Positions 25,680 to 34,436 are shown, numbered from the stretch's first letter. The stretch: DNA of 63,046 nucleotides from JBDTVS01 sp040007095 (GCA_040007095.1 JBDTVS010000054.1:1-63046); one strand, 5' to 3'. Notes: generated by a model from the letters alone, not told the origin. Translations and numbers: made by a program.

Positions 25680-26393
25680 GTGAATTCAGAATCAACGACC
25701 CATCGTCGCGCTTTTCTCGGTCACATGGTTGGCGCGGCCGCGGCCGCAAGCCTCTCGATGTCCGGCACGCTGGCGGCCGGCACTCAGGAGTCAGGACCCG
25801 ACGACTGGATTAAGGAGGTGAAGGGCACTCACCGATGCCTGTTCGACTTCCCACAGCACAAGAACGGCTACGGGCTTCTGCACATCCTGAACTACCTGAA
25901 TACGTACGCCACAGCCTACAAGACCGGGCCGGGTCAGGTCGGCGCGGTGGGCACCTTCTATAGCGTGGGCAGTCAGGCCAGCATTTCGCTGGCATTCAAT
26001 GACGCCATCTGGGCCAAGTACGAGCTTGGCGCGTACACGGGACTGAAGGACGCGGGTGGGAGGGTCTACACGCGCAACGTGTTCAACCGGCCGACGGCCA
26101 AAGACCTGCACCTGTTGCTGCAAGCCGTCGACCTGCCGATGATCCCGGCGCTGGCTGACGCGATGCCTGCGCTGGGCATCGAGAATCTGCAGAAGATGGG
26201 CACCAAGTTTGTGTTGTGCGCGAACGCGCTTGGTATCTGGTGTCTGGAGCTCGAAGCCAGAGGCAAGGGGAAGGCGCAGGAGATCGACCAGGAACTGCGC
26301 GCCAACCTGCTGCCTGGCGTGACGATCGTGCCGGCCATGGTGATTGCCATCGAGAAAGCGCAGGAGGCCGGGATCAAATACAACCGTCAGTGA
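25680..26393 (+). CDS. Tat-exported DsrE-like protein
   Basis: This is a 237-residue protein with a twin-arginine signal (HRRAFLGHMVGAAAAASLS). The body resembles DsrE/DsrF-fold proteins: the strand CLFDFPQHKNGYGLLHILNY, and a C-terminal segment KFVLCANALGIWCLELEAR, then LLPGVTIVPAMVIAIEKAQE. DsrE-fold proteins often handle sulfur or small metabolites through a cysteine; two Cys occur in the CANALGIWC segment. I chose GTG 25680 because AAGGAG lies 7 bases ahead and the Tat signal follows. The exact role is unknown. The next gene also encodes a Tat substrate. Confidence 0.75.
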   Translation: MNSESTTHRRAFLGHMVGAAAAASLSMSGTLAAGTQESGPDDWIKEVKGTHRCLFDFPQHKNGYGLLHILNYLNTYATAYKTGPGQVGAVGTFYSVGSQASISLAFNDAIWAKYELGAYTGLKDAGGRVYTRNVFNRPTAKDLHLLLQAVDLPMIPALADAMPALGIENLQKMGTKFVLCANALGIWCLELEARGKGKAQEIDQELRANLLPGVTIVPAMVIAIEKAQEAGIKYNRQ

Positions 26394-26613
26394 GCTGTCG
26401 AAACGGTCAGCTCTCAGGGGAACCGGTCTGGGCGACAGGGCGACAGTGTTCCAATGTCCCCAGCACCGACCAGGTGAGATGAACTGGACTGAAGCTTTGA
26501 CGTTCGGTCCGGTTCACCTCGCTGCTCGGCACGGGAACTGCGAAGCCAGATCGGCCGTCAGTCCCGGATCGTTGTTCTCGCACCAGTGCACCGCTATTGG
26601 CTACACTTCGCTT

Positions 26614-28035
26614 ATGCCCACTAATACTCGCTCGTTGTCCCGGCGTCGGCTCTTGAAGAATGGCGCCGCGGCGGCGGCCGGCGGCGCCGCACTGTGGTCC
26701 GCTGCACCGGCCGCGGCCCAGCCCGGCCGCGCACCGGCCGTCGTCACCGCGCGCCGCTTCAAAGCATGGATCGCGCGTGGTGAGGGAACCACCCGGACCA
26801 AGCTCGAAGAGGTGACGCTGAAGCCGATTGGCGGGCGCCAGGTGGTGGTGCGCACCGAGGCCACCAATCTCTGCTATTCGAACGTGCCGCCGGTGCTCGG
26901 CATTCAGACGGCGCCGGCACCGGCCGCGACGTCGGCCGCGGCGCAGGCGTCTGCGCTCGCCGCGCCCAATGGCGCGCGCCGGATGAACGATATGGCCGTG
27001 ATCCAGGGCCACGGCGGCATCGGTATCGTGGAGGCCGTCGGACCCGAGGTCCGGCGGGTGCAGGTCGGCGATCGCGTGTGCGTGTCGGGTACGCCGCACT
27101 GCGGCGCCTGCTATCGCTGCCTGCGCGGCCGCTCGGACATGTGTCAGTTCTTGAGCGCCATCGGCGCCGACGATCTCGTCGCCATCGCCGAAATGCGCGA
27201 CGGCACGCCCGTGTACGAAAACTCGCATATCGGCGGGCTGGCCGAGCTGATGGTGACGTTCGAGGAGTGGGTGGTGCCAATCTTCACCAAGGCAAGCGCG
27301 ACCGACGTCGGGATGGCGTGCAGCTGCGTCGCGGTTGCCGGCCTCGGCGCCACGGCGTCGCCGGGGTTGGCGATGGTCGAGCCCGCGTCGATCGTGGCCG
27401 TGCTCGGCTGCGGCCCGCTCGGCCTCAGTGCCGTGCAAGGTGCTCGCATTGCCGGGGCCTCCACGATCATCGCGATCGATCCGATCAAGGCGCGGCGCGA
27501 CGTGGCGCTGAAGGTCGGCGCGACTCACGTGCTCGATCCCAACGTCGAGGGCGATCGGCTCGTGGCGCGCGTTCGCGCGATGGCGACCTGGCCCACCGAT
27601 CGCCTGTGGTCCGGGGGCCGCAATCCGGCGGGCCGGCGTCCGGGAGCCGGCGCCGACTTCGTGATCGAGGCCGTCGGCCTCGACCACGTGAAGCCGAAGC
27701 TCGAATCCGGCCCTGACCCCACCGGCATCCTGCCGATGCAGCAGGGCTATCAAATCTGTGCGCTCGGCGGCCACTACATCACGACCGGCCTGCCGCGTGG
27801 CAACATCACGCTGCCCGGGAGCCTGTTCGCGATCGGCGGCGTCTCGCATCATGGCGGCCAGGCCGGCGGCGCGAGCCCGATGCGCGACATCCCCCGGTTC
27901 GTAGAGCTGATGGAGAAGGGGCAGTTCCTGACCGCCCCACTGGCGACCACCGTCGTCCCGCTTGAAGGGATGCTCGAGGCCTACGAGCAGGTGGCCTATC
28001 GCACAACTGTCACGGCGTTGATGCTGGGGGCTTAG
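26614..28035 (+). CDS. Tat-exported zinc-type alcohol dehydrogenase (MDR family)
   Basis: This 473-residue protein has a strong Tat signal (SRRRLLKNGAAAAAGGAALW). The medium-chain dehydrogenase body follows. The structural zinc site is HCGACYRCLRGRSDMC (four Cys), NLCYSN is the expected position of the first catalytic-zinc Cys, and GCGPLGLSAVQGA is the Rossmann dinucleotide loop. The usual GHE of the catalytic zinc site reads GHG here, so one acidic ligand is replaced. Exported members of this cytosolic, NAD-dependent family are uncommon; the cofactor would have to be bound before export. ATG 26614 fits the signal; a longer upstream frame does not. The substrate is unknown. Confidence 0.85.
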   Translation: MPTNTRSLSRRRLLKNGAAAAAGGAALWSAAPAAAQPGRAPAVVTARRFKAWIARGEGTTRTKLEEVTLKPIGGRQVVVRTEATNLCYSNVPPVLGIQTAPAPAATSAAAQASALAAPNGARRMNDMAVIQGHGGIGIVEAVGPEVRRVQVGDRVCVSGTPHCGACYRCLRGRSDMCQFLSAIGADDLVAIAEMRDGTPVYENSHIGGLAELMVTFEEWVVPIFTKASATDVGMACSCVAVAGLGATASPGLAMVEPASIVAVLGCGPLGLSAVQGARIAGASTIIAIDPIKARRDVALKVGATHVLDPNVEGDRLVARVRAMATWPTDRLWSGGRNPAGRRPGAGADFVIEAVGLDHVKPKLESGPDPTGILPMQQGYQICALGGHYITTGLPRGNITLPGSLFAIGGVSHHGGQAGGASPMRDIPRFVELMEKGQFLTAPLATTVVPLEGMLEAYEQVAYRTTVTALMLGA

Positions 28036-28036
28036 G

Positions 28037-28383
28037 ATGAAGAGCTTCTCCTCGATTCTCGCGCTCGCGTTTGGCGCCCTCTGCCTTCGCGCAGACTCCG
28101 TCGACCGAAATCCGCGTCACCGGAGAGCATCCGATGACGACGATCGATACGCCAGACACCGCGAAACAGCTGGCGCTCATCGATGCGGAGCGCAAGACGC
28201 TGATCGAAGCCGGCGCCCGTCTACGGAATCTCCCCGCGATGAAAGCTCTTGCGTTTAGAGGCGAAGTTCGACGAAGCGGCCAAGCAGTTTCGAGAATACG
28301 TGCGGCTGGCACCGGACACTACGCCGCAGAACCGCCGCAATATCGATCGGGCCAAGGACTTCATCAAGGAGTTCGAGAATTAG
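28037..28383 (+). pseudogene. Frameshifted secreted TPR-like gene
   Basis: Three reading frames together give one plausible protein. The start and signal peptide (MKSFSSILALAFGA) are in frame one. After a shift near 28076 the signal end and body (PSAFAQTPSTEIRVTGEHP, then TAKQLALIDAERKTLIEAG) continue in a second frame. After another shift near 28255 a TPR-like end (EAKFDEAAKQFREYVRLAP to AKDFIKEFEN, stop) lies in the third. Its ATG begins one base after the dehydrogenase stop, so it was once co-translated with it. Two shifts make a functional product unlikely. Confidence 0.7.
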
Positions 28384-28434
28384 TGGACTGCCTCCTCGGA
28401 ACTACCAGCGGCCTCGCTGTACGGACGTCACTCG

Positions 28435-28704
28435 ATGTCCGAAGCGGTGGAGTTCGAGCATGAGTGGGAAGAAAGCGCGCCTGGGGCGATGAACGAGACG
28501 ATGCGGACGCGCCTGACGACCCATAACCAGCTCCGCGTCTTGTACGAACACGTGCATCGCATGCGCGTCGTCCCCCTCGACTTCCGTTCTTTCGGCGAGT
28601 TGGTGGGTTATGCCACGGGTCCGTTTCTGCCGCTGCTGACGCTGACCCAAAAGCTCGACTCGCCGCCGATCAGGTGGCTCATCAACCACCTGTCGGGAAA
28701 CTGA
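28435..28704 (+). CDS. Short protein or gene remnant, membrane-like C-terminus
   Basis: This 89-residue frame contains LYEHVHRMRVVPLDFRSFGE and a hydrophobic stretch YATGPFLPLLTLTQKL, which looks like the C-terminal end of a membrane protein. There is no ribosome site and the upstream part is missing, so it may be a decayed fragment. I do not recognise the family. Confidence 0.3.
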   Translation: MSEAVEFEHEWEESAPGAMNETMRTRLTTHNQLRVLYEHVHRMRVVPLDFRSFGELVGYATGPFLPLLTLTQKLDSPPIRWLINHLSGN

Positions 28705-29198
28705 TCGTACTTTTGCAACAGCCTCGTTGTAAGAATTACATCGTTCACGCCAGGACTTACATCGTTCTGCGTCGATGCACGCACGCGATACGCGATACGC
28801 GCGAACGTCGATACGCCGGCTAGAAGCATTCGCATTCTTCATCATCAACTGTCTCGCCGATCGGAGTGCCGGCAGGCACGACTATTGCGGAGCGGCGTGG
28901 CATCGTCCAGCATCACAATTTAATCCCTGACCAGTAGCAGTCTGGCGTCGCGCGCAAATTTTGTGCTGCCGCGTGCGCCAGCAATTGAAACGATTCGCCC
29001 GACCACGTTCGTTCTTCGCGACGATCGGTTCGAGTTACCGGCCGCAGAAGGGAGAACGTGTGTTGATGGTGGCTTGTTGCCGAGTGAATGTGCGTGTGGT
29101 CGCTTCACTGGATCCTGGTGCGTGTTGCGGGCCTGCATACAGCCTGGAAGCGTGCCACGCACTACCACTGTCGAAGACAACGGCATCAGGAGGAAAGA
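28705..29198. other. Gene-free stretch with a direct repeat
   Basis: There is no supported gene here. TTACATCGTTC occurs at 28736-28746 and again at 28757-28767, exactly 21 bases apart (two helix turns), a spacing common for paired protein-binding sites. The rest should contain the promoter of the dihaem protein. Confidence 0.5.
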
Positions 29199-30623
29199 AT
29201 GCAGAAGATCGCGCGCGCTGTTCGAAGGGTCGCGAGGAGCACATCGGCGGTCGCCTCGGTTCCACTGCTCGTGCCCTTGGCGATCGTCGGGGTCGTTCTC
29301 TTCCGGATGGAAGGGGTGTCTTCACAAGTCCAGCGACGCGTCACGCGGGCTCAGGATCCAGGCGTGCGCGCCGGAGCCGTTGGTGCTGGCGCTCCCATCG
29401 CAGGACTGACGGCCCGGGAGCAGGATTACTTCCTCGCGGGCAAGGGCGAGTTCGAAGAGGCAGAGGAAGTCGATGAGGGCCTGGGTCCAAGGCTGAACCT
29501 GGACAGTTGCCTCGGCTGCCATTCTCAACCCGCGACAGGCGGAACAAGCCCCTCGGTCAACCCGCAGGTGGCCTTCGCCACCAAGAACGGCGGCACCGAC
29601 GTTCTCCCGTCGTTCATCACAGCAAATGGGCCGGCACGTGAAGCCAGATTCGTGTTGAACCGCGATGGAACGGCGGACGGGGGCGTGCACGCGCTGTTCA
29701 CGATTACCGGTCGTGTCGGCTCAGGACGGTGCAGCCTCCCCCAGCCGGACTTCGAGCGGCAGGTGGCGAATCGCAACGTGATCTTCAGGATTCCCACGCC
29801 CACCTTTGGCCTGGGCCTCGTGGAGCAGATTCCCGACTCCGCCATCACTGCGGGCATCAGCGACAACGGGCCCACGAAAAGCGCGCTTGGAATACGTGGC
29901 CGGGCAAATTTCGCGGTCGCGGGCCGAACCGTCAGCGGACAGACCAACAACAACGGCAACGACGGCACCGTCGCCCGCTTCGGATGGAAGGCGCAGAACA
30001 AGTCGCTGCTGCTGTTCGCTGGTGAGGCGTACAACGTCGAAATGGGGATCAGCAACGAGCTGTTCCCGACGGAACGTGACGAAACGCCAAACTGTTTGTT
30101 GGCCACTCATCCGAATAGCATCACGAATCCCGAGGCGACAACCACTCTCGAGTCGGTCAGCCCGATCGAGAAGTTTGCGTTCTTCATGCGGCTGCTGGCT
30201 CCGCCCACGCCGTCGAGGGATACGCCCGGCGGCGCACCATCCATCGCCAACGGAAAGAGTCTCTTCAGCGCGGTGGGCTGCACGCTCTGCCACGCACCCA
30301 GCTTCACGACCGGCAACTCGGCGATCACCGCCCTGCGCTACAAGCCCGTGAATCTGTACTCGGATCTCCTGCTGCACGACATGGGTGGACTCGCCGACGG
30401 AATCAGCCAGGGGCAGGCGGGGCCCAGTGAGTTCCGGACGGCGCCGCTCTGGGGACTGGGCCAGCGAATATTCTTCTTGCACGACGGAAGGACATCAGAC
30501 CTGGTGGCCGCGATTCGCGCGCATCAGAGCACACGGTCCGAAGCCAACGCCGTCATCGACGGTTTCCAGGCCTTGAGCGAGGACCAGAAACAGGACCTGC
30601 TCAACTTCTTGCGGTCGTTATAG
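29199..30623 (+). CDS. DUF1111 dihaem oxidoreductase (MauG/CCP-like)
   Basis: The protein is 474 residues. An N-terminal membrane or signal segment (about 17-37) is followed by two c-type haem sites, CLGCH at residues 104-108 and CTLCH at 361-365. DUF1111 proteins are periplasmic relatives of dihaem peroxidases; the family segments LNLDSCLGCHSQP, GLGLVEQIPD and LLLHDMGGLADG followed by APLWGLG are all present. ATG 29199 has AGGAGG a few bases ahead. Such proteins are thought to carry out peroxide-dependent or electron-transfer chemistry in the periplasm. The natural partner is not visible here. Confidence 0.9.
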   Translation: MQKIARAVRRVARSTSAVASVPLLVPLAIVGVVLFRMEGVSSQVQRRVTRAQDPGVRAGAVGAGAPIAGLTAREQDYFLAGKGEFEEAEEVDEGLGPRLNLDSCLGCHSQPATGGTSPSVNPQVAFATKNGGTDVLPSFITANGPAREARFVLNRDGTADGGVHALFTITGRVGSGRCSLPQPDFERQVANRNVIFRIPTPTFGLGLVEQIPDSAITAGISDNGPTKSALGIRGRANFAVAGRTVSGQTNNNGNDGTVARFGWKAQNKSLLLFAGEAYNVEMGISNELFPTERDETPNCLLATHPNSITNPEATTTLESVSPIEKFAFFMRLLAPPTPSRDTPGGAPSIANGKSLFSAVGCTLCHAPSFTTGNSAITALRYKPVNLYSDLLLHDMGGLADGISQGQAGPSEFRTAPLWGLGQRIFFLHDGRTSDLVAAIRAHQSTRSEANAVIDGFQALSEDQKQDLLNFLRSL

Positions 30624-30637
30624 AAGAGAGCACCCGA

Positions 30638-30870
30638 TCACGGAGCCTTGTTCGCTGCTGGCGCATCCGGCGGCTTCTGATAGCCATTGGCCTCGATCCG
30701 CAGGTCGGGACGCACGGCGCACGGCACGCAGGCTCCCTGATAGAACTCGGGCATCCGGCCGCTCACTGGATTGGTGTACTGAAACCACATCGGCAGGATG
30801 CTCGGCCACTCCCGGGTCTCGCCCGTTCCGCCGCGGAAATGTTCCTCGCGTTTGCCCAGGGAGGTCAACG
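30638..30870 (-). pseudogene. Possible C-terminal gene remnant
   Basis: On the minus strand the end of a frame reads REWPSILPMWFQYTNPVSGR, then MPEFYQGACVPCAVRPDL, which looks protein-like, with a CVPC pair. Upstream in another frame is MRRFPLVKTDPTFR followed by a stop, so an intact gene would need a frameshift, and a TTTTCGTG repeat lies just beyond. I do not recognise the protein; it may be chance. Confidence 0.3.
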
Positions 30871-30951
30871 GAATGTCGGGTCGGTCTTCACCAGCGGGAA
30901 GCGCCGCATCTCGCGGATTTTCCACACACCGCCTTCCTTCACGAAGCGGTT

Positions 30952-30977
30952 GTTTCGTGTTTTCGTGTTTTCGTGGT
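30952..30977. repeat. TTTTCGTG tandem repeat
   Basis: There are three consecutive units of TTTCGTG/TTTTCGTG followed by GTGG. This is the kind of short 8-base-period tandem (CACGAAAA on the other strand) often found dispersed in intergenic DNA of environmental bacteria. Confidence 0.7.
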
Positions 30978-31011
30978 GGCATTTGGAGTCTACAAACCGG
31001 CAGGGTGGGGT

Positions 31012-32229
31012 TCAGTGTTCTCTGTTCTCGGACACCGCGTGCCACGACGCAGGCACGTCCACGTAGCCCGCATCGAGGTTGCGGACGGCGTCGCACCCCA
31101 GCAAACGCATCGTGCGGACCAGATCGGCCGTGAGAATCTCGATGGCGCGCGCCACGCCGGGTCCGCCGGCCGCCCCGAGCCCCCACGCATACGCACGTCC
31201 AATCAACACTGCCCTGGCGCCGAGCGACAGCGCCTTGACGATGTCACCGCCGCGGCGAATACCGCCGTCCATCAGTACCTCGATGCGACCGTTCACGGCC
31301 TCGACCACTTCCGGCAAGGCTCGTAGACTCCCGGGCACACCATCGAGCTGACGTCCGCCGTGATTGGAGACCACCACGGCATCTGCTCCCGCGTCCATTG
31401 CGTGCCGTGCATCGTCACCCGTGTGGACACCCTTGACCACGAACGGCCCCTGCCAGGCGTCCCGCATCCAGCGCAGGTCGTGCCACGTCACCAGCGTCTG
31501 CTCCAACAACGTCCCCACGTCACCGCACGGCATCGGTCCGGTGCCGGGCAGCTCCACGTTGGGGAACACCCGCGGCGCGCCGTCCGCCAGATAGTCCAGC
31601 ACCCACCGGGGTCGCACCGCGAACTGCCAAAGATACGGAAGGCTCGCCAGCCACTGCGCATTCAGGATCGGGCGAACGCCCCGGCGGATGTCGCGCTCAC
31701 GCAACCCTGAGACCGGCGTATCGATGGTGACCACGAGCGCCGCGTAGCCAGCCGCCTTCGCACGGGCGATCGCGGCTTCGGCGACGGCGCGCCCTCCGGG
31801 CACGTACAACTGGTACCAGAGTGGACCGGCGGTCGCCGCTTGGACGTCCTCGATGCGCGTCCCTGAGAACGTGGACAGGATGTACGCCGTGCCCGCCGCG
31901 TTTGCCGCGCGCGCCGCGTGCGCCTCGCCCATCGGGTAGAACATCCGGCAGAAGCCCACGGGCGCCAGCAGGAACGGCAGGGCGAACTCCGTGCCGAGAA
32001 CCGTCGTTCTCAGATCGCACTTCGGGACCGGCACGCACTGCCGGGGCCGGAACGCCAGCTCCGAAAACGCGGCGCAGTTGTTTGCCAGCGTCACCTCGCC
32101 CTCGGCTCCCCCGTCGATGTAGTCGAACACCAGCGCAGGCAGACGCCGCCGCGCGCGCTCGCGCAGGTCAGCAATGTTGACGACGCGCGGAGACTGAACG
32201 TGGCGAGTGAGTGCAGACTCAGAACGCAT
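31012..32229 (-). CDS. FMN-dependent alpha-hydroxy acid dehydrogenase (LldD/glycolate oxidase family)
   Basis: This is a 405-residue TIM-barrel flavoenzyme. Visible signatures are ALVFDYIDGGAEGEVTL at the N-terminus, LSTFSGTRIED, WYQLYVPGG, the active-site block VVSNHGGRQLDG with the catalytic His and Arg, and the FMN phosphate region MDGGIRRGGDIVKAL and IGRAYAWGLGAAG. The family oxidises 2-hydroxy acids (lactate, mandelate, glycolate and similar) to 2-oxo acids. ATG 32229 has AGAGGT just ahead; a longer frame runs into the dispersed repeat. It is downstream of the beta-keto acid cleavage enzyme on the same strand, so it probably belongs to the same catabolic unit. The substrate is unknown. 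Confidence 0.92.
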   Translation of the reverse strand: MRSESALTRHVQSPRVVNIADLRERARRRLPALVFDYIDGGAEGEVTLANNCAAFSELAFRPRQCVPVPKCDLRTTVLGTEFALPFLLAPVGFCRMFYPMGEAHAARAANAAGTAYILSTFSGTRIEDVQAATAGPLWYQLYVPGGRAVAEAAIARAKAAGYAALVVTIDTPVSGLRERDIRRGVRPILNAQWLASLPYLWQFAVRPRWVLDYLADGAPRVFPNVELPGTGPMPCGDVGTLLEQTLVTWHDLRWMRDAWQGPFVVKGVHTGDDARHAMDAGADAVVVSNHGGRQLDGVPGSLRALPEVVEAVNGRIEVLMDGGIRRGGDIVKALSLGARAVLIGRAYAWGLGAAGGPGVARAIEILTADLVRTMRLLGCDAVRNLDAGYVDVPASWHAVSENREH

Positions 32230-32279
32230 TCGACCTCTGGCAGCCCGGGGTAAAAGTCCGTCTGCATTCGGCGAACGTT

Positions 32280-32370
32280 GCATCCCGCCTCGCGGCGTTG
32301 CTCAACGCTCAAATACTCCCGGTATTCTCGCGTTTCGCGCCTGGCGACCCGGGCGCATCGCCCGCCTCGG
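32280..32370 (-). repeat. Dispersed palindromic repeat, copy F
   Basis: Read on the minus strand: CGAGGCGGGCGATGCGCCCGG, CCAGGCGCGAAACGCGAG, hairpin AATAC-CGGGA-GTATT (32312-32326), GAGCAACGCCGCGAGGCGGGATGC. It covers the last codons of the beta-keto acid cleavage enzyme and the spacer to the next gene. Confidence 0.83.
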
Positions 32371-33328
32371 TGCGACGACGGACTTTCACCCCGGGCTGCT
32401 GGATGTTGACCTGGCGCTTGCCCTTCAGATGCAGGATTTCACGCGCCTCGTCCGGCGTGGCGATTGTCAGGCCAAGTCCCTCGACGATCTGTCGGGCCAG
32501 GCTGACCTGATCCTGATTGGTGGCGAGCTGGTTGCGCCCCTTCCACAGCGAATCCTCGAGACCCACGCGGACGTGTCCGCCCATCGCCGCCGCCATGGCC
32601 GCAATCGACATCTGGCTGCGTCCGGCCCCCAGTACCGACCAGCGAGAGTCGCCGCCGAACAACCGGTCGACGGTGCGCCGCATGTGCATGACGTCATCGG
32701 GATGCGACCCGATGCCGCCCAGGATGCCGAACACGGTCTGGATGAACAGCGGCGGCTTGACCAGGCCCCGGTCCAGGAAATGGCGCAGCGTGTAGAGATG
32801 GCCGGTGTCGTAGCACTCGAATTCGAAGCGCACGTCGAGCTCGCGCAGCGCAGTCAGCACGTATTCGATGTCGGCGAAGGTGTTCTTGAAGACGAAATCG
32901 CGCGAGGCTTCGAGCGCCTTCGGCTCCCAGTCATGCGTGAAGTCCTTGTAGCGCTTCAGCATCGGGAACAGGCCGAAATTCATCGACCCCATGTTGAGTG
33001 ACGCGATCTCGGGCGAGAACGTCCGCGCCGGCTCGAGACGCTGATCCAGCGTCATCCACTGGCCGGCGCCAGTCGTGATGTTGATGACGGCGTCGGTGCG
33101 TTGGTTGATCACCTTCAGGAATGGCTCATACGCCGCCACGGTCTGATCCGGTGCGCCGGTCCTGGGATCGCGGGCATGCAGATGGAGGATGGCGGCCCCA
33201 GCCGCGGCCGCACCGACCGCCGCGTCGGCGATCTCTTCCGCCGTCACGGGGAGATAGTGCGACATGGACGGTGTGTGGATCGAACCGGTCACGGCGCAGG
33301 TGATGATGACTTTTCCTTCGTGGCCCAT
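32309..33328 (-). CDS. Beta-keto acid cleavage enzyme (BKACE, DUF849)
   Basis: This 339-residue TIM-barrel enzyme belongs to the 3-keto-5-aminohexanoate cleavage enzyme family. The zinc ligands are in LHLHARDPRTG, and the segments VINITTGAG, FECYDTG, FGILGGIGSHPDD and VRVGLEDSLW are characteristic. The family condenses a beta-keto acid with acetyl-CoA and splits it into acetoacetate and a new acyl-CoA; substrates vary widely. I chose ATG 33328, where similarity begins. The final 21 residues or so (from RRRTEAGDAPG) are encoded by dispersed repeat copy F and replace whatever the native end was. It is divergent from the cupin-aldolase operon. Confidence 0.92.
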   Translation of the reverse strand: MGHEGKVIITCAVTGSIHTPSMSHYLPVTAEEIADAAVGAAAAGAAILHLHARDPRTGAPDQTVAAYEPFLKVINQRTDAVINITTGAGQWMTLDQRLEPARTFSPEIASLNMGSMNFGLFPMLKRYKDFTHDWEPKALEASRDFVFKNTFADIEYVLTALRELDVRFEFECYDTGHLYTLRHFLDRGLVKPPLFIQTVFGILGGIGSHPDDVMHMRRTVDRLFGGDSRWSVLGAGRSQMSIAAMAAAMGGHVRVGLEDSLWKGRNQLATNQDQVSLARQIVEGLGLTIATPDEAREILHLKGKRQVNIQQPGVKVRRRTEAGDAPGSPGAKRENTGSI

Positions 33329-33402
33329 GTCTCGTCGTCTCTCTCGCTCTCTCTTTGCAGTGCCAGAGCATATATCGCGGCGCCGGACGGCGCATCCTGG
33401 CA

Positions 33403-33437
33403 GGCACGCGCGTTTCGCCTGGCGATACGCGCGTGCC
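33403..33437. repeat. 35-base near-perfect hairpin in a divergent promoter region
   Basis: GGCACGCGCGT (33403-33413) pairs perfectly with ACGCGCGTGCC (33427-33437), and the interior TCGCC/GGCGA also pairs around a single T. It lies between the divergent BKACE and cupin genes. It could be an operator, a transcript structure or another palindromic repeat. Confidence 0.65.
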
Positions 33438-33527
33438 AATTCCCGCTTGGCGGACGGAGGCGTGCGGTGTTAGTGTCACTAGCCTTGCGCCGGCAAGTGA
33501 GCGGCCAGGATGGGAAGTGGAACGGCT

Positions 33528-34436
33528 ATGTACGATGTCAACGATCCGCGTTCGGCCCTGAACAAGACTGCGCCGCCGGCGCGTTCGGTTTCGGCGTTCG
33601 GCGACGCGGAATACGCCCGCTTCTATGCCGAGCCGCCGCAGGAGGACGGACCGGAGGGCCGCACCTGGTATACCCGCGGGCAGAACTTCATAATTGCGGT
33701 CACGCTGCCCACGGCGGGCGCGGTGCTGACCCGCGAGAACCAGACCGATGAGTATGCCATCCTGCTGCCGGATCGGGGCTCGCGAATCGAGGTGGCCACC
33801 GACGCGGAGACGAAGTTCATCGACGGTGGTTCGCTGGTGTTCGTGCCGCCAGGCTCTTCCCGCGTCACGGTGATCGAGCCGGGCCAGACGGTGCGCCTCT
33901 TCCGCGTCTTCACGACGCGGTCGGCGGACCTTGTCGCCAGGTGCGCCAACACCGGGTCCTACGCCCAGCCGAAGCCCAATGTCGCCCCAGCCGAGCCGTG
34001 GCCCGACCCCGTGGGCGGCTTCAAGATTCGCGTCTACGATCTCGATCCGCCGCCGGAGAAAGGGCGGTTCGGCCGCATCTGGCGCTGCACCACCCTGATG
34101 GTCAATTACTGCGAGACCTTTGAGGGCCCGCGGGATGCGTCACGCCTGTCCCCGCACTTTCACGACGATTTCGAGCAGGGTTCGCTGTCGGTCTCTGGTG
34201 AGTTCGTCCACCATTTGCGCTGGCCGTGGGGCATCGATCGGGGATTGTGGCGCGAGGACCAGCACGAGTTGTGCGGCACCCCTTCAATTGCGATCATTCC
34301 ACCGCCTGCCATCCACACCACCGAGGCGGTGGGCAGGGGTACCAATCAACTGGTGGACATCTTCTGTCCGCCGCGACAGGACTTCTCCGAAAAGCCAGGC
34401 TGGGTGCTGAACGCGGCCGAATATCCGATGCCCTGA
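33528..34436 (+). CDS. Double-cupin protein
   Basis: The protein has 302 residues. The second cupin carries a metal-site-like pattern, PHFHDDFEQGSLSVSGEFVH; the first half also has the beta-barrel spacing (DEYAILLPD, GGSLVFVPPGSSRV) but without the His pair. It is first in the rightward operon with the aldolase, IclR, DUF6282, SDR, MFS and thioesterase genes. Cupins in such clusters are often isomerases or dioxygenases, but I cannot name the reaction. ATG 33528 is preferred over ATG 33510; neither has a strong ribosome site. The next gene starts 18 bases after its stop. Confidence 0.75.
   Translation: MYDVNDPRSALNKTAPPARSVSAFGDAEYARFYAEPPQEDGPEGRTWYTRGQNFIIAVTLPTAGAVLTRENQTDEYAILLPDRGSRIEVATDAETKFIDGGSLVFVPPGSSRVTVIEPGQTVRLFRVFTTRSADLVARCANTGSYAQPKPNVAPAEPWPDPVGGFKIRVYDLDPPPEKGRFGRIWRCTTLMVNYCETFEGPRDASRLSPHFHDDFEQGSLSVSGEFVHHLRWPWGIDRGLWREDQHELCGTPSIAIIPPPAIHTTEAVGRGTNQLVDIFCPPRQDFSEKPGWVLNAAEYPMP

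Noticed and set aside
15250..33440. Reading the dispersed repeats as a CRISPR array
   Set aside because: The copies are kilobases apart, in both orientations and inside genes, with no regular spacers.
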